64,000 nucleotides of DNA from Linyphia triangularis (Eukaryota > Arthropoda > Arachnida > Araneae > Linyphiidae). The position numbers and the translations under genes are program-made. The stretch lies in contig OZ021723.1 of NCBI GenBank assembly GCA_963978545.1, positions 372,001 to 436,000 on the forward strand, written 5' to 3'. The notes beneath the pieces are model-generated. The model ran no database searches. It worked only from the letters and a program-made list of their open reading frames with translations, and was not told the DNA's origin. Positions 32,493-44,440 of this stretch are shown here, piece by piece. Position 1 is the stretch's first letter, and each line of letters starts with the position of its first letter.

Positions 32493-34155
32493 GATGATGG
32501 TTTGAAGTGGCTACAGCCCGGAGGCACTTTACCACTGGTCTTAGTGGAGCCCGAAGGGCGATCGTCGGAATTAAAAAAGATCAAAATTGGCAAAAAATCA
32601 AAGACGGGACGGACAGGACAGCACAGAAGGTGAAAAACAGTTCAAATGAAGAATTCCAAGACGCTCTTTGACAAAAAGCAGCAGGCTAAGATGGTCTTCC
32701 AATCGGAAATGAGGAAATGGCAGGTGGGAGGAGCTAAGCAGGCATAGACGGATTTTCGAATCTGCTAGATACGAATTGAGGATACTTCAAACAGAGTTCT
32801 AAGATGGGCTCTATAAATGAAGTAACTCGAGCGAAAATAACAAAAGCTTGAAAACTTTTGAATCTAACAGCAGCCTTGTCGAGGAGAACGAAAACGGCTT
32901 CAGCAGCAAGAACATCATCCTCTGAGGAGAGAGTACAATTACTAGTCATGGTTCCAATTGGACAAGAAGAGACTTTTTCAGCAGGTTTCTCCACGGGGAT
33001 GGTTTGGGACGCAGCTTCTGCGTAAGTAAGCTTCTTTAGCTTAGCAAGTTGCAGGGGTCTAGGCAAAAACTGGGGTTTCTGCACCTGCTTGAAAGAGGAG
33101 GCAGAAGAAGGAATGGTCGCCTTCTTGACCAAGGGGCCTTCTCTACCTCTGAATATCAATTTTCTGCGAGCAGGACAGGTGTGTGAGCTACTGCAATGCG
33201 CCTGGTTGCAATTGCATCAGCGTTTGGGACCAACTTTGGTCGGGCAGACACTGGAGCGGTGATCAGCTGCACAGTGGCGACATCTAGTGGGAAGCGAACA
33301 TGAAGAGGCCAAGTGCGAGCCCCAGCTTTGACAATTAAAGCATTGCCGGGGTCCGTGTGCTTGTTTCCCCTTCAGAGGTTCCATCGAAATCTGCAGGAAG
33401 AGCAGCATCTTCCAGGTTAGAATGCTCTCTTTGTGGTGGTGGCCGGGGAACTCCAGGATAAAGAGAGGCATCTTTATACCTCGGCTTCTCCTCATCTGGG
33501 TGACTGATTTGGGTTGGAAGTCTGGCATCTCAGCAGCAAACCAGTCGTCAATCTCCACCGGAGACGTGGATCCAGGCAATCCCCTGACAACTACTTTAAA
33601 TGAAGTGAGTTTGCCAGGATCATTTTGCGTAAAGGGAACTTCTCGTTCCTTCAGCCAGGTGTAGATAAGCGCCTCGTCAATCTCTTGTTGAGGGGTGACG
33701 CAAATCAGATCTTTAGTGACACGGGCGTTCAGAATACCATTTTGCTCAAGAAGCTTCTTGTGCAGAAAGCTTATGGCACTCTTCCCGACCGCATCTGAGT
33801 CAAGGTAAAAGCAGGTAGGTACATAAGAGGGGCTATCAATGTTAGCCTCTTCGTACTGTAAGACCTCTTCTGCCGGGGCCAGCATTTTACAACTCTCAAC
33901 GTCAGGTTGAGTTAATTCCATGGAATTTTCAGGGGTTGTTAAATCTGGGGCAGGGACATCAACAGGAACATCAACATCAGCGTTAGCCTCGTCAACAGCA
34001 TCAGGGACAGAGCCCTTCGTTGCGACTTGCTTAACAAGTCTCTTCTTGCGAGGAGCCATACGAAAAAATAGTAGGAGAGAGATCAGAACAGGTCTGTCTA
34101 GTTCGAAACTCTAAGTTCGAATGAATGAAGGTTTTAAATGATTGGAATGAATGAT
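32493..34155 (-). mobile_element. gagB2: gag-only element behind an H2B promoter whose H2B gene is gone
   Basis: The 5' end joins TGAAAAATTTC (H2B target, start A at 34156). The 3' tail (CCACTTCAAACCATCATC) stops at the inversion junction without a second target copy or H2B leader. TGTCCTGTCCGTC motif at 32608-32620 (minus). Confidence 0.88.
32734..34059 (-). pseudogene. Family B Gag of gagB2, nonsense codon at the third zinc knuckle
   Basis: 441 codons, three residues shorter than gagB1 in the acidic region. TGC is changed to TGA at the first Cys of the third knuckle (frame stops 33217), then the frame is open again to 32734. The two N-terminal knuckles remain. Confidence 0.9.
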
Positions 34156-34620
<465 letters not shown>

Positions 34621-34668
34621 AAATTCTCACTTGTCATTCATTCACCCACCCATCCATCCTCATAAAAA

Positions 34669-34684
34669 GGCCCTTTTCAGGGCC
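34669..34684 (+). terminator. Histone stem-loop of H4, first inverted unit
   Basis: GGCCCTTTTCAGGGCC. Confidence 0.95.
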
Positions 34685-35134
34685 AAAAAATTATTCATGT
34701 TACAAGGCATCTATAAAAACATAACAAATAAAAATGTAAGCACAGTGATATAGTAGAAAAATGTGTACAACAGTGCTGAATTCAACAATTTAATTATATT
34801 ACCTAACTGCCATATATTTTTCATTCTCACATTTCAACAATCAATGCATAATGATTAAAAAACAATAATAAGACATAACAATGCTTGTTTGTTTTGTGCT
34901 TTTAAAATTTTCCCCATTGTCACACATAAACTAACTGATGCAAACTGTTTGTTATATGACAAATCTGCCTTATTATGAAAATGTATGATGAAAAGTAATG
35001 TAGCATGTGCTATTTTGTTTACATAACAAATTTGTTTGTTTACATAACAAATTTGTTTGTTGACATAAACATTGAAAGTTCCTAGTTGTATACTGTTGTA
35101 TTGTGCAGTAGGTTAGTTGATTCCAAAATTTTTT
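34685..35134. other. H4-H1 spacer, first inverted unit
   Basis: Inverted copy of the unit 1 spacer with the doubled AACAAATTTGTT palindrome; nothing else seen. Confidence 0.7.
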
Positions 35135-35150
35135 GGCTCTGAAAAGAGCC
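35135..35150 (-). terminator. Histone stem-loop of H1, first inverted unit
   Basis: GGCTCTTTTCAGAGCC on the minus strand. Confidence 0.95.
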
Positions 35151-35181
35151 TTTTTTTTTTTTCTTCTGAGAGAAAGGGGGT

Positions 35182-35784
35182 TTACTTCTTTGCGGACTTT
35201 TTGGGTGCAGCCTTTTTAGGAGTCTTTAGTTTTTTAGCCTTGGGTGCCTTTGGCTTTGTTGCTTTAACTGCCTTTTTAGGAGACTTTGGTTTGGCGGCCT
35301 TTTTAGGGGTTGCCTTCTTGACAGCTTTCTTTTTCTCCACTTTAGCCTTTGGTTTGGCTGCAGTTTTTTTGGCAGACTTGGCTTTTTTGGCAGGGGAAGC
35401 AGTTTCTTTTTTAGCTACTTTCTTTACCTCTTTCACTGGTTTTTTGGTTTTCTGGCCGGAAGCACTCAACTTGAAGGAACCGGTGGCACCTTTTCCCTTT
35501 GTTTGGACAAGTGATCCACTGACAACAGCACTCTTCAAGTACTTTTTGATGAAAGGTGTCAAACGATCAAGATCAACTTTGTGGTTGGCCCCAATGTGTT
35601 TCTTGATGGCTTGCAGAGAGGAACCACCCCTCTCCTTCAAATTGGTGATGGCATCGACTACCATATCCGCCACCTTAGGGTGAGAAGGCGCAGTTTTGGG
35701 TTTTTTTGCTGCAGTCTTTGCCTTCGACTTCTTAGGCGTGGCGGCTGCAGGAGTTGCGGCAACGGTAGCAGTTTCCTCAGACAT
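35182..35784 (-). CDS. H1: Linker histone H1 (200 aa), first inverted unit
   Basis: Protein identical to unit 1; intact with an intact promoter. Confidence 0.97.
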   Translation of the reverse strand: MSEETATVAATPAAATPKKSKAKTAAKKPKTAPSHPKVADMVVDAITNLKERGGSSLQAIKKHIGANHKVDLDRLTPFIKKYLKSAVVSGSLVQTKGKGATGSFKLSASGQKTKKPVKEVKKVAKKETASPAKKAKSAKKTAAKPKAKVEKKKAVKKATPKKAAKPKSPKKAVKATKPKAPKAKKLKTPKKAAPKKSAKK

Positions 35785-36371
<587 letters not shown>

Positions 36372-36400
36372 ACACACAAAAATCCCCTTACTCATAAAAA

Positions 36401-36416
36401 GGCCCTTTTAAGGGCC
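36401..36416 (+). terminator. Histone stem-loop of H3, first inverted unit
   Basis: GGCCCTTTTAAGGGCC. Confidence 0.95.
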
Positions 36417-36735
36417 AAAAAATGACGTGCCTCACTTCATTTACTGACTTTTTTTTAAAACTCTAGCTTAGTTTTATACCCAGTATCATTTCTTTACTCC
36501 ATTATACATCTATTAATATTAATCGAGAGTTGTAAGAATACTGTTGTGCCCAAGAATGTTGTTTTTGTGAATCACAGAGGGCGCCACCACGGGGAAAGAG
36601 TTTATTTTGTTTGTGTCCTTTTGAATCGGAGTTTGGCGAATAAATATTGTTCAGAGTTCATTGAAGTGCTGTTATCAAATTTTAGAATGCAAGTGAATGA
36701 AGAGAATAGATGAATCTTTTGTGTAAATATGTTTT
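36417..36735. other. H3-H2A spacer, first inverted unit
   Basis: AT-rich spacer between facing stem-loops; nothing recognised. Confidence 0.7.
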
Positions 36736-36751
36736 GGCCCTGAGAAGGGCC
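36736..36751 (-). terminator. Histone stem-loop of H2A, first inverted unit
   Basis: GGCCCTTCTCAGGGCC on the minus strand. Confidence 0.95.
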
Positions 36752-36781
36752 TTTTTGTAAGTTGTTAATGGGGAATGGAGC

Positions 36782-37183
<402 letters not shown>

Positions 37184-37204
37184 TCAAAGAAATGATGTCA
37201 AAAA

Positions 37205-39032
37205 CTTTGACTTTGATGTGGTGTTGTACGAGGTACCTAGTGCCCGTTAGGGCGAAAACCTCTTCATCTGAAATGGGCCGCAAGGCAGTGAATTAGTCAG
37301 ATCGAAAATGGGGCAGCATCAGCAGATAGAGACAGGATGGTGGGGAAGCATCAGCAATGACAAGTCATTACGTCTGCTTCTGAAAAGGATAGAATCTAAA
37401 ATGAGCAGTGGCAGTCAGGCATCCAGCTATATGGGCTTGGGCCATCCACCAATGGGGAAGCAGGATCCATCCATGGGTGGAGCTTACTGGGAATTTGGAG
37501 TAGAGACTTTCTCCCTGAGTCTCAATTGGACGCGAGCTTGCAACATGATAATGGTAGTGAGTTCTCTGAATTCCTCGGCCGTGAGCGAGGGGTTGGTGAG
37601 AGCTTTTGCCATGCCATCGAGAAAGTCCGCAAAGAGCTGAAGGCATATACTATCTTCAGTAGGTAGGGAGGCATCCACCCCCTTGTCGGACATCACAATG
37701 GGGTCTGCTTGGCTCTCCGCAGATGGAAAACTAACATCAGTTTGGGTGAAGGCATCCATGCATACAGGGGCAGGGAGTTTACACACTTCCGAGAAAATCG
37801 CCATGTTGATGATCTCGTCAGTGCTAGTCTGTTGGTCAGTGCGATCAGAAATGGATTGGCATGCTGCCTCAGCATATGTTTTTTGAAGCTTCCTGATGAT
37901 CAGAGGTCTTGGGACCATTGGCTTCAACACAGGAGGAGAGGGAGTGGAAGGAATGATCGCCTTCTTGACCATAGGACCTCCACTCCTTTTATGAATGAAA
38001 TCTCTGCGAGCAGGGCAGGACAGGGAGCTGCTACAATGCTCCAAGTTGCAGTTGCAGCAGCGTTTTTGACTACCTTTAGTTGGGCAATCTCGGCTGAGAT
38101 GGTTTTTCGCACAGTGGCGACATCCAGTGGGAGCATTGCAATCTGCGGCTAAGTGGGCTCCCCAGTGTTGGCATTTGTAACACTGTTGGGGACCTCTCCT
38201 TTTGTTGCCTTTGAGTAGCTCCATTTTGATATTAACGTAAAGCATAGACTTCCAGGAAAGTATGTTTACTTTATCCAAAGCAAGTGGGAAAGTGAGAACA
38301 AAAAGTGGCAACTTTTGCCCTGTTCGTCTCTTCATCTGATATATATTGAAAGTAGGAAAATCGGGCTTTTCCAGTAAAAGCCATTCCCGAATTTCCTCAA
38401 TGCTAGTGTTAATAGGTAAACCCCGTACAACGGTCCTAAATAAGGAGGTAGGTCGAGACCCTTTGATTTCGAAAGGACAATCAGTATCCTTAAGGTGCTT
38501 GGAAATCAGGGACTCTTCCTTTTCATTGTGGGGTGTTACGCAGTATTTGGATTTGGTAATTCTGGCATCCAGAAATAAGTTATGCTCCAGCAAAAACTTG
38601 TGCAGGAGTTTAATACAGGATTTTCCAGCTTCATCAGTTGGGAAGGAAAAGATAGTGGGATTGAAGGGGGCGCCATTCAGGTTGGCTTTATCCACCACAT
38701 CAAAATCCACATTGGCAGCAGGTAGGTTAAGGACAGTGCTATCCTCAATAACAGGTTGGGAATCATCATCTGTCAGCTCATCCATGGCTATGGGAACTTC
38801 ACTAACGTTCTGCTCTTCCATAATAACAAGAATGGGAACTTCATTAGGAATAGGAACCTCAGTAGTGTTATCGTCAATGACTTTAACAACTGGGTCTAAA
38901 TCAACAGGATCAGGGCAGCTTGCCGAGGCAAGTGCGGGTTTGGACTTAACGGTTTTACGTCTCGTCATATCAAAAGCAAAAGAAAAAACGACTACTCTCT
39001 CAGTGAGCTAGCAATGATCGATAATTCGATCG
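37205..39032 (-). mobile_element. gagA4: gag-only element directly before H2A
   Basis: Plus-strand target copies ATGTCAAAAA (37195-37204) and ATGTCAAAA (39033-39041). Its 5' filler (ATCGATCGAATTATCGATC type) and ORF match gagA1, so gagA1 and gagA4 appear to be copies made with the histone unit, not separate insertions. Confidence 0.92.
37484..38968 (-). CDS. Family A Gag of gagA4 (494 aa), intact
   Basis: Differs from the gagA1 product at only a few residues near the C-terminus (ARVQLRLREKV for AREQLNLREKA). Shares the unusual APTGCRHC with gagA1, where other copies have APTRCRHC. Domains as in gagA1. Confidence 0.9.
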   Translation of the reverse strand: MTRRKTVKSKPALASASCPDPVDLDPVVKVIDDNTTEVPIPNEVPILVIMEEQNVSEVPIAMDELTDDDSQPVIEDSTVLNLPAANVDFDVVDKANLNGAPFNPTIFSFPTDEAGKSCIKLLHKFLLEHNLFLDARITKSKYCVTPHNEKEESLISKHLKDTDCPFEIKGSRPTSLFRTVVRGLPINTSIEEIREWLLLEKPDFPTFNIYQMKRRTGQKLPLFVLTFPLALDKVNILSWKSMLYVNIKMELLKGNKRRGPQQCYKCQHWGAHLAADCNAPTGCRHCAKNHLSRDCPTKGSQKRCCNCNLEHCSSSLSCPARRDFIHKRSGGPMVKKAIIPSTPSPPVLKPMVPRPLIIRKLQKTYAEAACQSISDRTDQQTSTDEIINMAIFSEVCKLPAPVCMDAFTQTDVSFPSAESQADPIVMSDKGVDASLPTEDSICLQLFADFLDGMAKALTNPSLTAEEFRELTTIIMLQARVQLRLREKVSTPNSQ

Positions 39033-39199
39033 ATGTCAAAATGACTGACTGACTGATTTGGTTTCTGCGGAGTACCAACGGCCGGAACGGCCGTGCAACC
39101 TCCGGGCTATTTGTGGGAAAAAACATAACCATTCATACTGTTACATATGTAGTGAAGGGTGCAACCATAGCTGGGAGGGGGAAGAAAAAATACACAGAA

Positions 39200-39435
39200 A
39201 GTCAGAATTCTGACTACCATGTCCGAGGAAGGGAGGGGAGCAGGATGGGGTGGTGGATCAGAGGTAAACAAGGAGCAGGAGCGGAGCAATGAGCAGGTGC
39301 GGAGCAGGGAGATGGATGGCGGGCCCTCTACCGGGCAGTCTCGGAAGCTAACATATGCAATGAAGAAGAGCTGGCGAAGGGGTGGGGGGGGAGAGCAATG
39401 TAAACAAAGGGCAGGAGCGGAGCAGTAATCAAAAC
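39200..39435 (-). repeat. Purine-rich imperfect repeats in the 3' UTR of auto-3
   Basis: On the plus strand GTAAACAAGGAGCAGGAGCG recurs about 130 bases on as a close variant, with GGAGCAG motifs between. A 69-codon frame across it is repeat-driven and not a gene. Confidence 0.6.
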
Positions 39436-39514
39436 AAGAGCGCCCTTGAACAGGCGAATATGGGAGCTAGTGGTACAGGAACAATGGGGAGGGAAGGGGG
39501 GAGAGAAGTGCTAG

Positions 39515-42190
39515 CTAGTTAAGGATGGCAAGCGTAGCTCTTGGTCTATTTTTGTGTATTTTTCTATTGATATCGTAGCTGCGGAGGTTGGAAACCTCAG
39601 GATTTTCATGTGCGTCAACCGACTGGTAGAAAGTGATAGCTTGCTTGTGGATGCAGTCGGTGATGGTGTTAAGGTTGTACGAGTGTCTGATGTCTCTGTT
39701 GCGTACGAACCATGGGGCACTGGCAATGTGGTACCTGATTAATTTGTTTTGAAGGGTTTCAATTTTTCCAATACGGTTCTTGCCTGCGTAGCCCCAAACA
39801 GGGGAAGCGTAGGTGACCACTGGACGCAGAACGGACTTGTAGAGCAGGAGTTTGTTATTAGTGCAGAGGGGGGATTTTCTACCGATGAGGATACGTATGG
39901 CACCAGCCGCCTTTCTGAATTTGTCAGTGATGTGGTTAAGATGCATGTTCCAGTTGAGTCGTCGGTCAAGGTAGACACCCAAATATTTAGTGTGTTTGGT
40001 CCAGGCCAGTTCCTTACCATACATGTTGATAGTGGGGGGAAGCTTGTTATTCCAAGAGAAAAAGACAGCAGCACTTTTGTCTACGTTGATTGCAATTTTC
40101 CACTTGCTCAGCCAAGCCTCAAGGAGGAAAACATGGTGTTGAAGGTGTCTATGGATATAGTCTGGTCTGCGGGAACTGGCCAAAATTGCAGTGTCGTCTG
40201 CGAAAAGGCTGAGTAACGTGTTTTTGGTTTGGGGGATGTCGTTGGTGTACAAATTGAATAGCATGGGTCCGAGTACTGAGCCCTGGGGGGTACTGGCTTT
40301 GATGTTGCGGGGGGTAGAGAGGTGTTTGTATAGTTTAACCGCGAATGTTCTGTCAGTAAGGTAAGAGGCGATGGTGTGAATGAGGTAGTCGGGGGCATTC
40401 ATGGAAATTAATTTATAAACTAGGCCATTAATCCATACTCTGTCGAAGGCCTTGGCCACATCAAGGAATAAGCCACCTACAAAGGTGCGTTTGCCTAAAT
40501 TACTGGAAACGAATTCAGTTACTCTGAGGAGTTGGTGGGTGGTCGAGTGCTTGGGTCTAAAGCCAAATTGTTCATTAATAAGGATGTCATTAGAATTAAG
40601 GAAGTTAAGTAACCTGGTTTTGATAGTTTTTTCAGCAATTTTGCTAAGAACGGGCAGGAGGGAAATAGGTCTATAACTGATGGGGTCGTTAGAAGGTTTA
40701 CCAGGCTTTTTAATGGGGATGACATCCGCTCGTTTCCAGGCAGTAGGGAAGGTTTGGAGTATCAGAACAGAGTTCAAAATGAAGGTAAGGTAGTCAATAA
40801 AGTTAAGGGGGAGGTTTTTCATCATTTTGTTGGTTATACCTTCCCTACCAGGAGCTTTCCTAATTTTAAGGACCTTGATGTGGCCCTGGACTTCCTCTAC
40901 AGAGATGGGGTCGATGGTGTGTGTTGAAGGCTTGGAGATGAAGTCGTCAACTTGTTTGTCAACATAACTGTCAAAGCTCGGGTTGGTGGTTGGGTTCTCT
41001 TTAAATTGATCCTCAAAGGCATCCGCAAAGAGTTCCGCCTTAGCATTGGTTGAGTAAGCTGTTGAGCTAGAACTCGTTAGTGCGGGGATACTGGTTTTCC
41101 CTCTTTTGAGACGTTTGTTTATCTTCCATAAGGAGCCATCTTCGGTGGAGAGGGATGCAATCTTATCACTCCAAGCCTTTTGTGTGTGTTGACGGAGAAG
41201 CTTCGCTACGTGTCTTTGGTATTTATTAGCTAGTTGTTTAGATCTGGGGTCTCTGTAGCGTTGCCAGTCTCTCCGGTGTTTGTTTTTGATCTTAATGTAA
41301 TGCCGAATGAGTGGGGGGGTGTAAATCTCGTAGGTAATTTCATTAGAAGTGGTGGAGTTTCTGTGAGCATTAATAATGGTGTCTGTGAAGTCCTCAACGG
41401 CTGAGTTAAGCTCGTCAGTATTGTTGATAGAATTAGGAAGTGTGTGTGTGTCGTTGAGGATGTTTTTAAAGATGTGCCAGTTGGTGTTGTAAACGTGGTT
41501 AAAGTTAATGGGGAAGCTAGCATCAAAGTCAGTAATAATAGGATTGTGGTCTGAAGAGAGCTCAGGCTCGGACTTAGTTACAAAGTTAAATGGAAATTCA
41601 CGCAGGAGAATGAAGTCAATGGTGCTCTGGGAGGTGGTGCCATATCGAGTAGGGGTGGGGGGGGCAGCAATAGTAAATGAGTGGTTGTCGGCAAAGTTTG
41701 CCAACAGAAAACCAGACCTGTTAGCGTTATGATTCCATCTTCTGTGCTTTGCGTTAAAGTCACCACACAAAATAATACTTTTGTTGATGAGGGACAAGAT
41801 CTTAAGGTCATCAATGAAGGTGGGGGGAGGGGTGTTAGGGACATACACAGAAGCAACAGTGAGGGGGGGGAAATTAGAGGGGGTAAGGGTGATAATCGTA
41901 GCTTCAATACACGCAAAAACAGGCGTGGGGTTGGAGTAGTGGGGGATCGTGTTTTTAACAAAAATAGCAGTTCCGTGCTTGGTGGAGTTGTTAGCACGTG
42001 ATTTATCATCACGGAAGAGACTAAAATTTGGAATGTGGACATTAAGAAGGGGAGTAAGGTGAGTTTCCTGCACGAGGATAATATCCGGGCAGTATTTGCT
42101 GACGAAGTCCCTTAGCTCGGCAATTTTGCCAGCAAGTCCGTTTGCGTTCCAGTGGCAGACCCTAAAACCAGTAAGCTTGTGTGTATTCAT
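39515..42190 (-). CDS. ORF2 of auto-3: AP endonuclease and reverse transcriptase (891 aa), intact
   Basis: Endonuclease: HWNANG, QETHLTP, CGDFNAKH, SSDHNPI. RT: SYRPISLLPVL, LFLDVAKAFDRV, STPQGSVLGP (V of the usual VPQGS is T) and FADD at 663-666 in place of YADD. C-terminus with YASPVWGY, ETLQNKLIRY and FVRNRDIRH. No RNase H. Clearly diverged from auto-1 and auto-2 but colinear. The ATG overlaps the ORF1 stop as ATGA. Confidence 0.93.
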   Translation of the reverse strand: MNTHKLTGFRVCHWNANGLAGKIAELRDFVSKYCPDIILVQETHLTPLLNVHIPNFSLFRDDKSRANNSTKHGTAIFVKNTIPHYSNPTPVFACIEATIITLTPSNFPPLTVASVYVPNTPPPTFIDDLKILSLINKSIILCGDFNAKHRRWNHNANRSGFLLANFADNHSFTIAAPPTPTRYGTTSQSTIDFILLREFPFNFVTKSEPELSSDHNPIITDFDASFPINFNHVYNTNWHIFKNILNDTHTLPNSINNTDELNSAVEDFTDTIINAHRNSTTSNEITYEIYTPPLIRHYIKIKNKHRRDWQRYRDPRSKQLANKYQRHVAKLLRQHTQKAWSDKIASLSTEDGSLWKINKRLKRGKTSIPALTSSSSTAYSTNAKAELFADAFEDQFKENPTTNPSFDSYVDKQVDDFISKPSTHTIDPISVEEVQGHIKVLKIRKAPGREGITNKMMKNLPLNFIDYLTFILNSVLILQTFPTAWKRADVIPIKKPGKPSNDPISYRPISLLPVLSKIAEKTIKTRLLNFLNSNDILINEQFGFRPKHSTTHQLLRVTEFVSSNLGKRTFVGGLFLDVAKAFDRVWINGLVYKLISMNAPDYLIHTIASYLTDRTFAVKLYKHLSTPRNIKASTPQGSVLGPMLFNLYTNDIPQTKNTLLSLFADDTAILASSRRPDYIHRHLQHHVFLLEAWLSKWKIAINVDKSAAVFFSWNNKLPPTINMYGKELAWTKHTKYLGVYLDRRLNWNMHLNHITDKFRKAAGAIRILIGRKSPLCTNNKLLLYKSVLRPVVTYASPVWGYAGKNRIGKIETLQNKLIRYHIASAPWFVRNRDIRHSYNLNTITDCIHKQAITFYQSVDAHENPEVSNLRSYDINRKIHKNRPRATLAILN

Positions 42191-44025
42191 TCAGGTACCT
42201 TGGTGTTAGCGTTTTGGTTGGTGATTTGTGAGGTGAGGGCTTGCATGAATGAGGTCATTAAACTGCACATTTTATCCATTGATTTTAAGAGGTTATTAGT
42301 TAGTTTTGAATTTTCGATCAGTATGGCAGCAAGGTCTGAATTTGCAAGGCCAGGGGGGGGTGGGGGGGGATTGTTGTTTACATTGCTGGGTTTGTTTACA
42401 TTTTGGATGGGGGGGAATTCACGGTTATTACCGCTGGCAGCTTGAGCATAACTGGACACTTGTGTGTTCCTGGTGACATTAGTGCCTGCACGGGTGTAAC
42501 TGGGGGGAGGGAACTGTTGAGAGCTAACAATGTTTGGGTTAATTGGGTTGGAGCTAGTGCGTTGGAAATTTGACTTGGGAAATTTACTACATCCGCGAAA
42601 GCTAGCAGGGTGATCTCCCTCACAGTTGGCACACTTGGGTGTGAAATTTGTGTCGCCTTTATGGGGGCAGTCTGTTGATTTGTGCGTGCCAGCACACCTG
42701 ACGCACCTTGGCTTAATCATACAATTGGCACTACTGTGGTGCCAAGTCTGGCAATTGTAACACTGATTCACAGTACCAGGGCGGTTGAATTTCTCAATGG
42801 AAACAGTAAGGTACATAAATTTCCTGATTTCTAGTATTTTTTCATTGTTAAATGAAGTGACATGGTTGAGGACGGCTTGGAATATGGGGAGATCAGCGTT
42901 GTCTCGGTATCTCCTGAGTTGGGTAACTCTATCAACCGAGTAACCCAACTCAGTGAGCTCTGCAGAAATCTCATCAGTGGGGGTGTTTACAGGTAGGCCT
43001 TTAATAACAATTTTGAAGGGACGCTCCTTTCTGAGATTAGTGGTGTAATAGTCTATGCCATTTTTGTGGAGGATTTGGGTTACATCTCTGTGGTCGTTTG
43101 GGGTGGTGGTATTGGTTTTGATAAATTCCCCTTGGATTTTGAATTTAATTTCATTCTTGGCCGCAGCCTCCATTATTTTACAGAGATCTCTATAGTTGGC
43201 CTTTTCTCCAATTCTAACCATAAATGGGGGGATTTCAGGGGTGCGTGCAATAGCATCATCCTGGATTTCATCGATAGGCAGGGTATCAAATCTATTGGCA
43301 GTGGCAGTTTCACTAACATTTTTAGTAAGTTGTGTCTTGGCACATTTAGAGGGTTGAATAAATTTATCCTTTTTGTCTGAGTTAGTCTCAGGAGATTCAT
43401 TAAGTGGCCTTTTACCTTTGCGTCCATTAAAAGGAGTGGTTAGAGGGGTTGTGTTTAAGACCTGTCTGTTATTAATACTGGCATAATCAATGGGGGAGGT
43501 AGCCAAGTTCAAAATTTGTTTGTTTACATTATGCATAGAAAGTGTTGGCATAGATAAAACATTGTTTGTGGTGGGGGAAATAGGTTGCACACTACAATTA
43601 CTAACAGGAGAATAATCGTGTTTTGACTCACCCATTTGTTGTTTGATGGCAAGATCCAGGTTGGCAATTTGAGCCGACAGAAACATCCTGTGTGTTTCGA
43701 TCGAGGTCGTCTCCAGCATTTCCATGGCTGTTTGCTTTTGACGTAAATAACCGTCAACGTTCAATTGCACAAGACAGTCCATTAATTTAGAGTCCGAGGG
43801 ACTATTCGATTTATCCAAGTGGCGAGGAGAGTATCCAGGGCTGGTAGCACTATGTGAATCAGATTTCGGAGGGGTCACCGTCACGTCTGAGTCTGAGCCA
43901 GAATCGTCAGAGGTCTCGTCGTCGTCTGAATTCGACATATTTTCGATTGGGATAACTTCCCCCGGTTCAAAATCATTCCCGGGGTCGGCTTGCAGGTCCT
44001 TATCCTGCTTGATCTTCGTACTCAT
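42187..44025 (-). CDS. ORF1 of auto-3: Gag-like zinc-knuckle protein (612 aa), intact
   Basis: Long acidic S/D-rich N-terminus, then the Gag region (FKIVIKGLPVNTPTDEISAEL, ADLPIFQAVLNH) and knuckles CYNCQTWHHSSANC (CX2CX4HX4C), CVRCAGTHKSTDC and CANCEGDHPASFRGC. P/N-rich linker, then a hydrophobic C-terminus (LAAILIENSKLTNNLLKSMDKM) that could self-associate. ATG 44025 is chosen; five codons before it start with TTG. Confidence 0.92.
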   Translation of the reverse strand: MSTKIKQDKDLQADPGNDFEPGEVIPIENMSNSDDDETSDDSGSDSDVTVTPPKSDSHSATSPGYSPRHLDKSNSPSDSKLMDCLVQLNVDGYLRQKQTAMEMLETTSIETHRMFLSAQIANLDLAIKQQMGESKHDYSPVSNCSVQPISPTTNNVLSMPTLSMHNVNKQILNLATSPIDYASINNRQVLNTTPLTTPFNGRKGKRPLNESPETNSDKKDKFIQPSKCAKTQLTKNVSETATANRFDTLPIDEIQDDAIARTPEIPPFMVRIGEKANYRDLCKIMEAAAKNEIKFKIQGEFIKTNTTTPNDHRDVTQILHKNGIDYYTTNLRKERPFKIVIKGLPVNTPTDEISAELTELGYSVDRVTQLRRYRDNADLPIFQAVLNHVTSFNNEKILEIRKFMYLTVSIEKFNRPGTVNQCYNCQTWHHSSANCMIKPRCVRCAGTHKSTDCPHKGDTNFTPKCANCEGDHPASFRGCSKFPKSNFQRTSSNPINPNIVSSQQFPPPSYTRAGTNVTRNTQVSSYAQAASGNNREFPPIQNVNKPSNVNNNPPPPPPGLANSDLAAILIENSKLTNNLLKSMDKMCSLMTSFMQALTSQITNQNANTKVPE

Positions 44026-44308
44026 CACCCCGCTTCCCAACGTGCAGGGGCCAAATAGGGATGGTGGCTAAACTTCGTAAATAAATAAATAAATACTCAG
44101 AATATCCAGTCCAAAGCCACTAAATGGTATGCAGTAGGAATTGGTAAGGTCCAAGGTCCGGGATAGAATGATCCGCCTGCCTAAGGGACTTAGCAAAGAG
44201 CACAAAACAGTACACGCGGTACTTAAGCCTAGTTAAGTGAAAAATGAAATGGCGAAGAGCAAGCAAAATGAGCGTCTGTTCATCACGAATCCAAAATCTC
44301 AACTGATG

Positions 44309-44440
44309 ATGTCAAAATTTTTTTAACGCGTGGTTATATAGGCTAGTAGAGTCGACCCCCAACCGACCAATCAGGAGACGCCGTTCGTCTGCTTGGGAAT
44401 TTGGATTTCGGGGGTTAAATCCAAAACGGTCCTTTGTTAT
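44309..44440 (-). promoter_or_regulatory. H2A promoter and start-site target, inverted units
   Basis: On the minus strand: CCAAT-type GATTGG, TATATAA with first T at 44340, and TTTTGACAT with A at 44310 (base 31). Drives auto-3 as it stands. Confidence 0.85.

Larger units (their letters stand above)
39042..44308 (-). mobile_element. auto-3: complete autonomous Jockey-like element directly behind an H2A TATA box
   Basis: Target ATGTCAAAA (plus) on both sides. The 5' end follows the host TATA by 31 bases plus 1-2. The leader is about 280 bases and shows no H2B-antisense match that I can see. ORF1 and ORF2 are open. The 3' end has hairpin ACGGCC/GGCCGT, GGTACTCCGCAGAAACCAAA and CAGT repeats, resembling the family A end (GGTACCTCGTACAACACCACA, AAGTCA repeats) in layout. 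It is the likely helper for family A. Confidence 0.92.

Noticed and set aside
39219..39428. 69-codon frame in the 3' UTR of auto-3
   Set aside because: Driven by purine-rich repeats; no conserved motif and wrong strand for the element.
44041..44308. Antisense histone match in the auto-3 leader, by analogy with auto-1 and auto-2
   Set aside because: I compared it by eye with the antisense of H2A and H2B and found only short chance matches.
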